From the NCBI GenBank assembly GCA_947644625.1, contig CANRZY010000010.1, positions 1-35,031 on the forward strand: a DNA stretch of 35,031 bases, written 5' to 3'. Of this stretch, positions 17,879-28,895 are shown piece by piece; the first letter of the stretch is position 1, and each line of letters starts with the position of its first letter. The DNA is from an uncultured Pseudoflavonifractor sp. (lineage in GTDB: Bacteria > Bacillota > Clostridia > Oscillospirales > Oscillospiraceae). Made by a program: the position numbers and the translations under genes. The notes under the pieces were generated by a model, which had not been told where the DNA came from, searched no databases, and saw only the letters and a list, made by a program, of their open reading frames with translations.

Positions 17879-19801
17879 ATGCAGGACGGTTTTATCAAGG
17901 TAGCCGCCGGCACGCCGAAAATCAAGGTGGCTGACTGCGCTCACAACGCCCGGCAGATCATTGACCTGATAAAGGAAGCGGCGGCCCGTGAGGTCAGGAT
18001 CCTGTGTCTGCCTGAGCTGTGCCTGACAGGCTACACCTGCGCCGACCTCTTTTTGCAGGACACCCTCCTTCAGGGCGCGGAGACAGCCTTGGAAGATATT
18101 TTGCGGGAAACCCAGACCCTGGACGTGGTTGCCGCCCTGGGATTGCCCGTCAGATATGACAACAAATTGTATAATTGCGCTGCCATCATACAAAAAGGAA
18201 TCATTTTAGGGCTGGTTCCCAAGACCCATCTCCCAAATTACGGCGAATTTTATGAGGGCCGCTGGTTTACCTCCGGGAAGGAGGCAGGGAAGACGGAGCC
18301 CTCCTTTTCCTTTGCCGGACAGGAGGAGGTGGAGCTTTCCTCCCAGGCGGTATTCCGCTGTAAGCAGCTTCCAGAGCTGAAGCTGGGGGTGGAGATCTGT
18401 GAGGATCTGTGGGCTTCGGAGCCCCCCTCCGGCCGCTTGGCCGCCGGGGGAGCCTCCCTCATTCTGAACCTGTCCGCCAGCGACGAGGTGGCGGGCAAGG
18501 CGGATTACCGCCGCTATCTGGTAACGGGCCAATCCGCCCGGTTGGTATGCGGCTATATTTACGCCGACGCCGGAGAGGGAGAATCCACCACCGACCTGGT
18601 ATTCGCCGGGCATAATATGATTGCGGAAAACGGGGCTCTCCTGGCAGAAAACCGTTTTGCCGCCGGACTCACCATCTCCGAGATCGACGTGGCGCGCCTG
18701 TGCTGTGAGCGGCGGAAAATGAACACCTTTCCGGCTGGGGACCAAACCGTCTGCCTCCATTCTTTTTCCTTACCCCTCTCCGTAACGTCCCTCACCCGTC
18801 CCGTCTCCCCCCTCCCCTTTGTGCCTCAGGAGGAGACCCGCCGCGCCGCCCGGTGTGAGGAAATTTTGACCATTGCCGCCCTGGGGCTCAAAAAGCGGCT
18901 GGAGCACACCAACGCCCCCTGTGCCGTGATCGGTCTGTCCGGGGGACTTGATTCCACATTGGCTCTGCTTATTACCGTCAGGGCCTTCGATCTTCTGGAC
19001 CGGGACCGGAAAGATATTCTGGCGGTGACCATGCCCTGCTTCGGCACCACCCAACGTACCCGCTCCAACGCCGAAGTCCTGGCCCAGCGGATGGGCACCA
19101 CACTCCGGACGGTAGACATTTCCGACGCCGTAAAGCAGCATTTTAAGGACATTGGCCAGGAGATGGAAAACCAGGATGTGACCTTTGAAAACGCCCAGGC
19201 CAGGGAGCGCACCCAGGTACTGATGGATCTTGCCAACCAACAAAACGGCATGGTTATCGGCACGGGGGACCTTTCCGAGCTGGCTCTTGGCTGGTGTACC
19301 TACAACGGGGACCACATGAGCATGTACGCCGTCAACGCTTCCATCCCCAAGACCCTGGTACGCCATCTGGTGGACCATGCCGCCCGGACCCAGGAGGAGA
19401 CCGACCCCGCCCTGGCACAGTGTCTCCGGGACATCCTGGCTACTCCCGTCTCCCCTGAGCTTCTCCCTCCCAAGGAGGGGGAGATCTCCCAGGTCACAGA
19501 GGACATCGTGGGCCCCTACGAGCTTCACGACTTCTACCTCTACTATGCCATCCGCCGGAGCTTCCCGCCCCGGAAGGTCCTGCGGCTGGCAGAATACGCT
19601 TTCGGGGACAGATATGACCGTACCGTTCTTTTGAAGTGGCTGAAAAACTTCTACCGCCGCTTCTTCTCCCAGCAGTTTAAGCGCTCCTGCGTCCCCGACG
19701 GCCCCAAGGTGGGCTCGGTAAGCCTGTCCCCCCGTGGGGATTGGCGGATGCCCTCCGACGCTGTGGCGACCCTGTGGCTGGAGGAGCTGGAAAACCTATA
19801 A
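17879..19801 (+). CDS. nadE: Glutamine-dependent NAD(+) synthetase
   Basis: N-terminal nitrilase-type glutaminase (LCLPELCLTGYTCADLF, GVEICEDLWAS) and C-terminal synthetase SGGLDSTLALL, GTGDLSELALGWCTYNGDHMSMY. RBS AAAGGAGG. Confidence 0.96.
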   Translation: MQDGFIKVAAGTPKIKVADCAHNARQIIDLIKEAAAREVRILCLPELCLTGYTCADLFLQDTLLQGAETALEDILRETQTLDVVAALGLPVRYDNKLYNCAAIIQKGIILGLVPKTHLPNYGEFYEGRWFTSGKEAGKTEPSFSFAGQEEVELSSQAVFRCKQLPELKLGVEICEDLWASEPPSGRLAAGGASLILNLSASDEVAGKADYRRYLVTGQSARLVCGYIYADAGEGESTTDLVFAGHNMIAENGALLAENRFAAGLTISEIDVARLCCERRKMNTFPAGDQTVCLHSFSLPLSVTSLTRPVSPLPFVPQEETRRAARCEEILTIAALGLKKRLEHTNAPCAVIGLSGGLDSTLALLITVRAFDLLDRDRKDILAVTMPCFGTTQRTRSNAEVLAQRMGTTLRTVDISDAVKQHFKDIGQEMENQDVTFENAQARERTQVLMDLANQQNGMVIGTGDLSELALGWCTYNGDHMSMYAVNASIPKTLVRHLVDHAARTQEETDPALAQCLRDILATPVSPELLPPKEGEISQVTEDIVGPYELHDFYLYYAIRRSFPPRKVLRLAEYAFGDRYDRTVLLKWLKNFYRRFFSQQFKRSCVPDGPKVGSVSLSPRGDWRMPSDAVATLWLEELENL

Positions 19802-19809
19802 GCAAGGAA

Positions 19810-19853
19810 AAAGACCGGGCTGAAAGCACATGCCGCTTCCAGCCCGGTTTTTT
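19810..19853 (+). terminator. Rho-independent terminator after nadE
   Basis: ACCGGGCTGAAAGC...GCTTCCAGCCCGGTTTTTT. Confidence 0.85.
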
Positions 19854-19925
19854 ACTTCTATAGTCATAACTATGAGTATAGGCAATCAGCAACCTATGAG
19901 TTAAAATGGGCTTGAGGTGAACGAT

Positions 19926-20156
19926 ATGGATCAAACAAATCTCCTTGGCCCTTATCTTCGATTGGCAAGAATGATTGCCGGATACAGTTATACCCATCTT
20001 TCCCGGCTTTTACGGGAACAGGGAAAGGTCATCTCTCCCCGGCGGCTTAAAAAGATCGAGGAACAGACTTCCACCGTTTATATGTCTGATCTTCTGGCCC
20101 TGGCAGAAGTTTTCCATGTACCGGCAGATGATCTTGTAGGGCGACGCCGCATGTAA
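19926..20156 (+). CDS. Small Xre/Cro-type HTH protein
   Basis: MDQTNLLGPYLRLARMIAGYSYTHLSRLLREQGKVISPRRLKKIEEQTSTVYMSDLLALAEVFHVPADDLVGRRRM; GAGGTG RBS 5'. The last codons and stop lie in a repeat element. Confidence 0.7.
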   Translation: MDQTNLLGPYLRLARMIAGYSYTHLSRLLREQGKVISPRRLKKIEEQTSTVYMSDLLALAEVFHVPADDLVGRRRM

Positions 20157-20186
20157 TTTGGCCCACCGAGTCGTCGGGCCCCACAG
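20136..20186. repeat. GTAGGG-headed repeat element, including CCGAGTCGTCGGGCCCCACAG
   Basis: GTAGGGCGACGCCGCATGTAATTTGGCCCACCGAGTCGTCGGGCCCCACAG. Shares GCCGCATGTAAT with the element at 20244; its last 21 bp resemble the rnr 21-bp repeat. Confidence 0.6.
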
Positions 20187-20243
20187 AACGGACTACACCA
20201 GGCACAAAATAACCGTCCCCTTGTGTCGCAATTTATGCGATAA

Positions 20244-20278
20244 GTAGGGCCCGATGTCCTCATCGGGCCGCATGTAAT
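20244..20278. repeat. GTAGGG-headed palindromic element
   Basis: GTAG GGCCCGATG tcct CATCGGGCC GCATGTAAT; 9-bp perfect arms. Confidence 0.65.
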
Positions 20279-20280
20279 CT

Positions 20281-20640
20281 CTGGAGGGGTGGTGTTTCTT
20301 TCTTCTGACGAAGGCTTTACCACGTTTAGCCTTCCTGACAGCGACATTGCTATGTGAGTGGCCCGAAAGACCGCTTTTGCTGCCAAAAGCGGCCTCTCGG
20401 ACTCTCAACCGCTTTGCGGCATTAACTCCCGCTAAGCTCCCTTTGTTCGCTAAGCGGGAGTATACGAAAACCACCAGGGGCCTGCGGGCCCCTGGACCCC
20501 GGAGTTTCAATGTTGGGGCACAAGGCCCCCGAAATCTGACGCAAGCCTTTGGTTATGGCCTTTTTTCTGGCAGAGCTGACCGTTGATCCGCCCAAACTTC
20601 GTGGGCTTTGGCGTGGGCGGCGGGGGCCGCAAAACCTTTC
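20281..20640. other. Non-coding, multi-hairpin intergenic region
   Basis: Consecutive dyads: GAAGGCT..AGCCTTC (20310-20334), CCGCTTTTGctgcCAAAAGCGG (20371-20392), CCGCtttGCGG (20409-20419), CTCCCGCT..AGCGGGAG (20427-20460), CCAGGGGCctgcgGGCCCCTGG (20474-20495), GGCCCCCG..CGGGGGCC (~20524 and ~20625). Confidence 0.6.
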
Positions 20641-20667
20641 CATTTGCACTCACGTCCGTTAGGATCC

Positions 20668-20692
20668 GTAGGGGCGGGTTCCAAACCCGCCC
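20668..20692. repeat. GTAGGG-headed palindromic element
   Basis: GTAGG GGCGGGTT cca AACCCGCC C. Confidence 0.6.
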
Positions 20693-20762
20693 GGCAGGAC
20701 CACGTTTCACTTTTAATTTACCAATTGCAAAGGGACGGCTCTTTGTACTCATGCGTTAACCA

Positions 20763-20797
20763 AGAAGAGGGATGGCCAAAGGCCATCCCTCTTCCGT
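20763..20797. terminator. Terminator downstream of eno
   Basis: GAAGAGGGATGGCC aaa GGCCATCCCTCTTC. Confidence 0.8.
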
Positions 20798-20817
20798 AAA
20801 AATATAAGAAATTCGGC

Positions 20818-22140
<1,323 letters not shown>

Positions 22141-22190
22141 TTAAGGGCTTGTTACACCCATGGTACACGTTTTTGATTTTTGCTCCTCTG

Positions 22191-23714
22191 TCACGCTTCG
22201 ATCAGGGTCTCCCCCGTCATATCTCTGGGCTTCTGAAGCCCCATCAGATCCAGCATGGTGGGGGCAATATCACAGAGCTTTCCGTCTCTCAGCTTCACAT
22301 TGGCGCCCACGATATAGAAGGGGACCAGATTGGTGGTATGGGCGGTGTAGGGAGTCTCCCCATCGTCCTCCACCATCCGGTCGGCGTTGCCGTGGTCGGC
22401 GGTAATGAGGCTCACTCCTCCCATTTTGGAGGTGGCCTCCACCACCTGGGAAACACATTCGTCCACCGTCTCCACCGCCAGGCGGGCGGCCTCATAGACA
22501 CCGGTATGGCCCACCATGTCGCAGTTGGCAAAGTTGAGGATAATAACGTCATACTCCCCGCTCTCGATCCGGCGTACCGCCTCGGCGGCCACCTCACGAG
22601 CGGACATGTCGGGCTTCATATCATAGGTAGGCACCTTGGGAGAGGGGATCAGTACCCGGTCTTCCCCTGGGAAGACTGTCTCCACGCCGCCATTGAAGAA
22701 GAAGGTCACATGGGCATACTTCTCCGTCTCGGCGATCCGAAGCTGGGTCAGACCCAGCTGGGAGATATACTCGCCGAAAATGTTGCTGAGGCTTTCCTTG
22801 GGAAAGGCGATCTCCACATTGGGCATGGAAGCGTCATAAGAGGTGGTGCAGACATAGTTCACATGGAAAAAGCCCTTTTTCCGCTCAAAGCCGGTAAAAT
22901 CAGGGTCCACAAAGGTCCGGGTGATCTCTCTGGCCCGGTCAGGCCGGAAGTTCATGAAGATGATGGAGTCCCCCTCGCCGATCTCGGCGTTCTCCGCGGT
23001 AATGACGGGAACCACAAACTCGTCGGTCACATCGGCGGCGTAGCTGGCCGCCATGGCTCCCACAGGGTCCCCGATAAACCGCTCCTCGCTCTCACCGTAG
23101 ACCATGGCCTTGTAAGCCTTCTCCACCCGGTCCCAGTTGGTGTCCCGGTCCATAGCGTAGTAGCGGCCGGAGATGGTGGCGATCTGAGCGCCGTATTTAT
23201 CGCAGGTCTCCTTCATCTGGGCTACAAACCCCTTGCCCGATGTGGGAGGCACGTCCCGGCCGTCCATAAAGCAGTGGACAAAAATCCTGGGGCAGCCCAG
23301 GTCATGGGCCATCTTCACCGCAGCCTCAATGTGGGTGATGTGGCTGTGAACGCCGCCGGTGGACATCAGACCGTAAATATGGACCGCCTTGCCGTCTGCC
23401 TTGGCCTTCAGCATGGCGTCTTTATAGGCCTTATTTTCAAAGAAGGAACCATCCTGGATGGCCTTGGTGATCTTGGGCAAGTCCTGGAACACCACCCGGC
23501 CCGCGCCGATGTTGGTGTGACCAACCTCGGAGTTGCCCATCTGCCCGTCGGGCAGTCCCACGTCCAGTCCGGAGGCGGACAGCTTACAGCCGGGACAGCT
23601 GGCAAAAGTCTTTTCCAAAAAGGGCTTCCGGGCGTTGGCGATGGCGTTGCCCTTTTCCTCCTCCCGGAGACCAAAGCCGTCCATAATAATCAAAGTAGTC
23701 GGAGTTTTACTCAT
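22191..23714 (-). CDS. gpmI: 2,3-bisphosphoglycerate-independent phosphoglycerate mutase
   Basis: 507 aa; LIIMDGFGLREEEKGNAIANA, GLPDGQMGNSEVGHTNIGAGRVVFQDL, TADHGNADRMVED. Confidence 0.97.
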   Translation of the reverse strand: MSKTPTTLIIMDGFGLREEEKGNAIANARKPFLEKTFASCPGCKLSASGLDVGLPDGQMGNSEVGHTNIGAGRVVFQDLPKITKAIQDGSFFENKAYKDAMLKAKADGKAVHIYGLMSTGGVHSHITHIEAAVKMAHDLGCPRIFVHCFMDGRDVPPTSGKGFVAQMKETCDKYGAQIATISGRYYAMDRDTNWDRVEKAYKAMVYGESEERFIGDPVGAMAASYAADVTDEFVVPVITAENAEIGEGDSIIFMNFRPDRAREITRTFVDPDFTGFERKKGFFHVNYVCTTSYDASMPNVEIAFPKESLSNIFGEYISQLGLTQLRIAETEKYAHVTFFFNGGVETVFPGEDRVLIPSPKVPTYDMKPDMSAREVAAEAVRRIESGEYDVIILNFANCDMVGHTGVYEAARLAVETVDECVSQVVEATSKMGGVSLITADHGNADRMVEDDGETPYTAHTTNLVPFYIVGANVKLRDGKLCDIAPTMLDLMGLQKPRDMTGETLIEA

Positions 23715-23838
23715 AAAATACCTCTATTCTCAGGGGGATCCCCCAATTGCGCCGCCTTCAGGCTACGCTGTCACGCTGCGAAGCGGGCTGGTCGCTTCGG
23801 GATCTAACTCCTCAGCTGCCCTCTTCTCCGCGCTTCTT

Positions 23839-24612
23839 TTAATCCTGGTTAGCCGCGTTGACAATGTCCATCAACTGGTCAGGCTTTAGAGCCGCGCCGC
23901 CGATCAGACCGCCGTCTACGTCAGGCTGGGCAAGCAGCTCCTGGGCGTTCTTGGGATTCATGGAACCGCCGTACTGGATGGTAACGGCACGGGCCATCCG
24001 GGCGCCATAGAGCTTGCGGATCACGGTACGAATGGCCTCACAGACCTCCTGGGCCTCCGCCGAAGTGGCGGTCTTGCCTGTGCCGATGGCCCAGATGGGC
24101 TCATAGGCAAAGACCACATGGCGCATCTTCTCAGCAGGGACCCCAGCCAGCGCACACTTGACCTGATAGGTAATAAGATCAATGGTAACTCCCAGCTCCC
24201 GCTGCTCCAGGCTCTCGCCCACACAGACGATGGGCCGCAGTCCCGCCTCCAGGGCAGCCTTCACCTTCTTGTTGACGGTAAAGTCGGTCTCGTTATAATA
24301 CTGGCGGCGCTCAGAGTGACCGATGATCACATACTTGACCCCGATATCCTTCAGCATCTCAGGGGACATCTCACCAGTAAAGGCCCCGGAGGACTCGTAG
24401 TGGCAGTTCTCAGCGCCGATGGACACCCGGCTGTCCTTGAACATGCGGATAGCAGCCTGAAGATTCACAGCGGGCACGCACAGGACCACCTCGCACCACT
24501 TGGGACGGCCCAGCATAGGCTTAAATTCCTCAGCAAAGGCCTTGGTCTCGGTAAGGGTCTTGTTCATCTTCCAGTTTCCAGCGATGATGGTCTTACGGTA
24601 ACGACGATTCAT
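23839..24612 (-). CDS. tpiA: Triosephosphate isomerase
   Basis: [53 protein letters not shown] at 24612 fits the RBS AGGAG better than the ATG at 24621. Confidence 0.97.
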   Translation of the reverse strand: MNRRYRKTIIAGNWKMNKTLTETKAFAEEFKPMLGRPKWCEVVLCVPAVNLQAAIRMFKDSRVSIGAENCHYESSGAFTGEMSPEMLKDIGVKYVIIGHSERRQYYNETDFTVNKKVKAALEAGLRPIVCVGESLEQRELGVTIDLITYQVKCALAGVPAEKMRHVVFAYEPIWAIGTGKTATSAEAQEVCEAIRTVIRKLYGARMARAVTIQYGGSMNPKNAQELLAQPDVDGGLIGGAALKPDQLMDIVNAANQD

Positions 24613-24699
24613 GTCTTTCATTTCTCCTATTATATCGTAAATTTGTATAATCGCTCTTTGCGGGAGGTACCCCTCGGCAGCTGCCTTTCTCCGCGCTTC

Positions 24700-25980
24700 T
24701 TACGCGTCCAGCAGGCAGGCTACGCCGGGCAGTTCCTTCCCCTCCATAAATTCCAGGCTGGCTCCGCCTCCGGTGCTGATGTGGGTCATTTTGTCGGCAT
24801 AGCCCAGCTGCTGCACCGCCGCCGCGCTGTCGCCGCCGCCGATAATGGTGATGGCCTGAGTCTTGGAAAGGGCCTCCGCCACAGCCTTGGTGCCCACGGC
24901 AAACTTTTCAAACTCAAATACGCCCATGGGGCCGTTCCAGATAACCGTACCGGCGTCCGCCACAGCGTCGCAGTAGAGCTTTACGGTCTCGGGGCCGATG
25001 TCCAGCCCCTGCCAGCTGTCGGGGATCTCCCCAGCCTTGACCACATCGGAGTTGGCGTCGGGAGCAAACTTATCGGCAATAACGGTATCCACAGGCAGCA
25101 GCAGCTTTACGCCCTTCTTGGCCGCCTTTTCCACCATCTCGTTGGCGTAATCCTTCCAGTCCTCCTCCAGCAGACTGTCGCCTATCTTGCCGCCCTTGGC
25201 GGCGGAGAAGGTATAAGCCATACCACCGCCGATGATAATGGTATCTGCGATTTCCAGCAGATTGTTGATCACGCCGATCTTGGAGGAAACCTTGCTGCCG
25301 CCCAGAATAGCTACCAGGGGACGCTTGGGAGCGGCCAGAGCCCCGCCGATGATCTCCAGCTCCTTCTGAATGAGGAAGCCGGAAACGGCGGGCAGGTAAT
25401 CGGCCACCACGGCGGTGGAGGCGTGGGCGCGGTGAACAGCGCCGAAAGCGTCGGAGACATACACGCCGTCAGCGCCCGCCAGATCCGCCATCTTCTTGGC
25501 AAGCTCAGGGTCTCCCTTGGTCTCGCCCTTCTCAAAGCGGGTATTCTGAAGCAGCATGATCTCGCCGCTCTTCAGGGCCGCAGCCTTGGCAACAGCGTCG
25601 GGACCCACCACATCGTCGGCCAGGACTACCGGCTTACCCAGCAGCTCGGAAAGACGGGCCGCAACGGGCTCCATCCGAAGAGCGTCCAGGGACTTCTTCC
25701 ACTTATCCTCGGTAAGGGTAGCGGGATCCTTGCCCTTCTCGGCCTGCTTCTTGACCCACTTATCAAAGCTGGCCACAGGCTTGCCCAGATGGGAGCAGGC
25801 AATGACGGCGGCCCCGTTTTCCAGCAGATACTGGATGGTAGGCAGCGCCGCGCGGATCCGCTTGTCATCGGTAATAACGCCGCTTCCGTCCTTGGCGAGA
25901 GGCACATTGAAGTCACAGCGCAGCAGGACCTTCTTGCCCTTCACGTCCACGTCCTTTACCGTCTTCTTGTTGTAATTCAT
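24700..25980 (-). CDS. pgk: Phosphoglycerate kinase
   Basis: [74 protein letters not shown]. Confidence 0.97.
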   Translation of the reverse strand: MNYNKKTVKDVDVKGKKVLLRCDFNVPLAKDGSGVITDDKRIRAALPTIQYLLENGAAVIACSHLGKPVASFDKWVKKQAEKGKDPATLTEDKWKKSLDALRMEPVAARLSELLGKPVVLADDVVGPDAVAKAAALKSGEIMLLQNTRFEKGETKGDPELAKKMADLAGADGVYVSDAFGAVHRAHASTAVVADYLPAVSGFLIQKELEIIGGALAAPKRPLVAILGGSKVSSKIGVINNLLEIADTIIIGGGMAYTFSAAKGGKIGDSLLEEDWKDYANEMVEKAAKKGVKLLLPVDTVIADKFAPDANSDVVKAGEIPDSWQGLDIGPETVKLYCDAVADAGTVIWNGPMGVFEFEKFAVGTKAVAEALSKTQAITIIGGGDSAAAVQQLGYADKMTHISTGGGASLEFMEGKELPGVACLLDA

Positions 25981-25995
25981 ACCTTTGACCTCCTT

Positions 25996-26502
25996 TTAAT
26001 ATGGCTTTCCCTTTATTTCGGCCATCTCTCCTTCGGCCCTCAGCCCCGGAAATCCGGTTTGCCGCAGGGCCTCATAAGCAAGGATGGCCACGGAATTGGA
26101 CAGATTCAAACACCGGGCCTCCGCCCGGATGGGGATCCGGATACAACGCTCCCTGTAAGCCGACCGAAAGGACTCGGAAAGTCCTGCCGTCTCCTTTCCA
26201 AAGAACAGCCAGCACCCATCCCGAAAGCTCACTATGGAGTCCACATAGCTTTTGACGCCTTTGGAGGTGGCCAGCCAGATATCCTCCGGCCTTTCCACCT
26301 CAAAAAGCTCCTCCAGGCTATGCCACACGTGAAGATCCACCAAATGCCAGTAATCCAGCCCCGCCCGCTTCACAGCCTTGTCGCTGATATCGAAGCCCAA
26401 AGGCTCCACCAAATGAAGACGGATCCCTGTAGCGGCGCAGGTCCGGGCCACATTCCCTGTGTTGGGATGGATCTCCGGCTCTACCAAAACGATATTGAGC
26501 AT
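25996..26502 (-). CDS. trmL: tRNA (cytidine(34)-2'-O)-methyltransferase (SPOUT family, TrmL-like)
   Basis: MLNIVLVEPEIHPNTGNVARTCAATGIRLHLVEPLGFDI, FGKETAGL, CLNLSNSVAILAYEALRQ. Confidence 0.92.
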   Translation of the reverse strand: MLNIVLVEPEIHPNTGNVARTCAATGIRLHLVEPLGFDISDKAVKRAGLDYWHLVDLHVWHSLEELFEVERPEDIWLATSKGVKSYVDSIVSFRDGCWLFFGKETAGLSESFRSAYRERCIRIPIRAEARCLNLSNSVAILAYEALRQTGFPGLRAEGEMAEIKGKPY

Positions 26503-26785
26503 GGAAGTCCTCCTTTCCCGGGAAATAACGGTACGGCGGCCATTTTTTGTTAGCAACCGTATTGTACCCCATTTCCCCGATAATTTCAACCAAATTCGGA
26601 TGAAATTAGAAATTTTTGTACGGTTTCTATTTCTCTTGTCAAACCTTTCACATTTCTAGGCTTTCTTTCGTACACTTTTCCAAAAATGCTTCGCAAAGGG
26701 AGAATTTTTTTATTTTATCCTTGTTTCTTTCCCCGAATATGGTATGATGAAAGAACATCTTCCGGCAGTAAGGGGACAGAAAAAA

Positions 26786-27580
26786 ATGAATGGACAAAGA
26801 CTGGTTATTAAGGTAGGCACCTCCACGCTCCTCCGCGCGGGAGGCGGCGTCAACCTGCGGGAAATGGACGCTCTTGCCCGGGTGCTCTCGGACCTGAAAA
26901 ATATGGGATACCAAGTGATCCTGGTCTCCTCCGGCGCCATCGGGGTGGGGGCGTGCAAGCTGGGCATGAAGGAGCGTCCCCAAGAGCTCCGCTTCAAGCA
27001 GGCCACCGCCGCCGTAGGCCAGTGCGAGCTTATGCACCTTTACGATAAGCTCTTCGGGGAGTATGGCCAGACCGTGGCCCAGATCCTGCTTACCGACGAG
27101 GACGTGGACCACCCCGACCGGGCCGACCACCTCTCCGGCACCTTCGAGGCTCTTTTGGAGATGGGCTGTATCCCTGTAGTCAATGAAAACGACTCTGTCT
27201 CCGCCAGCGAGATCGAAACCGGACAAAAAAAGGTCCTGGGTGATAACGATACCCTCTCCGCCATTGTAGCGGGCCTTTGCAGAGCGGACCTGCTGGTCCT
27301 TCTCACCGATATCGACGGCCTCTATGACGCCGATCCCCGAAAGGATCCCAACGCCAGACTGATCCACCGGGTAGAGGCCATCACCCCGGAGATCGAGGCC
27401 CTGGGCGGCGGCGGGGGAAGCCAATGGGGCACCGGAGGTATGGCCACCAAGCTTACCGCCGCCAAACGGGCCATGAGCCACGGGATCGATATGGTCATTG
27501 CCAACTCAGGCGACCTCAACGCTCTCTATGACATTGTGGAAGGAAAAGATGTAGGGACCCGATTCCGGGGAAACCGTTGA
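26786..27580 (+). CDS. proB: Glutamate 5-kinase (short form, no PUA domain)
   Basis: LVIKVGTSTL, VSSGAIGVG, VNENDSVSASEI, GDNDTLSAIVA, LLTDIDGLYDADPR, GTGGMATKLTAA; ends at ~264 aa. Confidence 0.96.
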   Translation: MNGQRLVIKVGTSTLLRAGGGVNLREMDALARVLSDLKNMGYQVILVSSGAIGVGACKLGMKERPQELRFKQATAAVGQCELMHLYDKLFGEYGQTVAQILLTDEDVDHPDRADHLSGTFEALLEMGCIPVVNENDSVSASEIETGQKKVLGDNDTLSAIVAGLCRADLLVLLTDIDGLYDADPRKDPNARLIHRVEAITPEIEALGGGGGSQWGTGGMATKLTAAKRAMSHGIDMVIANSGDLNALYDIVEGKDVGTRFRGNR

Positions 27581-27594
27581 AGGGAGAGCTTTTT

Positions 27595-28845
27595 ATGACA
27601 ATTTTGGAAGCCCAGGGCCTTGCGGCCCGAAACGCGGCCCGAAAGCTTGCCGTCACCGGGGAGAGCCTGAAAAACGAAGCCCTTCTCGCCATGGCCGACG
27701 CCCTCCTTACCCGGCAGGAGGAATGGCTTTCCGCCAATGCCGCCGATCTGGAACGCGCAAAGCAGAATGGGATGCGCCCCGCCCTCATGGACCGTCTGGC
27801 CCTGGATAAAAAGCGGATCGCAGGTATTGCCCAGGGGGTCCGGCAGGTAGCCGCCCTTCCCGACCCCATCGGCCAGGTGGTAAAAACCACCCTGCGGCCC
27901 AACGGTCTGAAGCTGGAGCAGCGCCGGGTCCCCTTGGGGGTCATTGGCATTATCTACGAGGCCCGTCCCAATGTGACGGTGGACGCCGCCGCCCTGTGCC
28001 TTAAAGCGGGCAACGCCTGCATTCTCCGGGGAGGCAAGGAGGCTTTTCAGTCCAACAAGGCGGTCATTTCCATCCTTCGGGACGCCCTGGAATCGGTGGG
28101 ACTTTCCCGGGATTGCGCGGCCCTGGTGGAGGACACCAGCCGGGAAACTGCCCAACAGATGATGGACCTTACGGAATACCTGGACGTTCTCATTCCCCGG
28201 GGCGGGGCAGGCCTTATCCGCTCGGTAGCCCAAAACGCCCATGTACCGGTGATCCGCACCGGGGAAGGGGTCTGTCACATCTACGTCCATGCCCAGGCGG
28301 ATCTTCCCATGGCCGCCCGGATCCTCTATAACGCCAAATGCTCCCGGCCCTCGGTGTGCAACGCCGCCGAATGTGTGCTGGTGGACCGGGCGGTGGCCAA
28401 AGATTTTCTCCCCATGGCCTGGGAGCTTTTACAAAAAAAGAGCGTCAAGCTCCACGGAGACCCGGAATGCCGGGACCTTCTGGGAGACCTTGTCGTCCCC
28501 GCTACAGGCGAAGATTGGGATACAGAGTACGGAGACTATCAACTGGCGGTCAAGGTGGTATCCGGCCTGGAGGAGGCCATGGACTTTATCGCCGCCCACG
28601 GCACCGGCCACTCAGAGGCCATTATTACAGAAAGCTACACCGCCCAGCGGCAGTTTTGCGACGCAGTGGACGCCGCGGCGGTATATGTGAACGCCTCCAC
28701 CCGCTTTACCGACGGCTTTGAGTTTGGTCTTGGGGCCGAGATCGGCATTTCCACCCAAAAGCTCCACGCCAGGGGCCCCATGGGTCTGGAGGAACTTACC
28801 TCCACCAAATACGTGGTCTACGGCTCCGGGCAGATCCGGGAATGA
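27595..28845 (+). CDS. proA: Gamma-glutamyl phosphate reductase
   Basis: PLGVIGIIYEARPNVTVDAAALCLKAGNACILRGGKEA, SRPSVCNAAECVLVD, VYVNASTRFTDGFEFGLGAEIGISTQKLHARGPMGLEELTS. Confidence 0.97.
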   Translation: MTILEAQGLAARNAARKLAVTGESLKNEALLAMADALLTRQEEWLSANAADLERAKQNGMRPALMDRLALDKKRIAGIAQGVRQVAALPDPIGQVVKTTLRPNGLKLEQRRVPLGVIGIIYEARPNVTVDAAALCLKAGNACILRGGKEAFQSNKAVISILRDALESVGLSRDCAALVEDTSRETAQQMMDLTEYLDVLIPRGGAGLIRSVAQNAHVPVIRTGEGVCHIYVHAQADLPMAARILYNAKCSRPSVCNAAECVLVDRAVAKDFLPMAWELLQKKSVKLHGDPECRDLLGDLVVPATGEDWDTEYGDYQLAVKVVSGLEEAMDFIAAHGTGHSEAIITESYTAQRQFCDAVDAAAVYVNASTRFTDGFEFGLGAEIGISTQKLHARGPMGLEELTSTKYVVYGSGQIRE

Positions 28846-28895
28846 GGAAGCCATCCCAGGCAAGATGGTAAATTTTCATTTATCCCCCATCCTCC

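Noticed and set aside
20193-20510. 105-aa - strand ORF (MKLRGPGARRPLVVFVYS...) and overlapping ORFs on both strands
   Set aside because: Lies across multiple hairpins with no RBS; better explained as chance ORFs in a structured repeat region.
24118-26553. 811-aa + strand ORF
   Set aside because: Antisense to tpiA, pgk and trmL; no domain signature.
26590-26785. Possible T-box or riboswitch leader upstream of proB
   Set aside because: No T-box core or terminator/antiterminator pair was identifiable; the region is AT-rich and looks like an ordinary promoter spacer.
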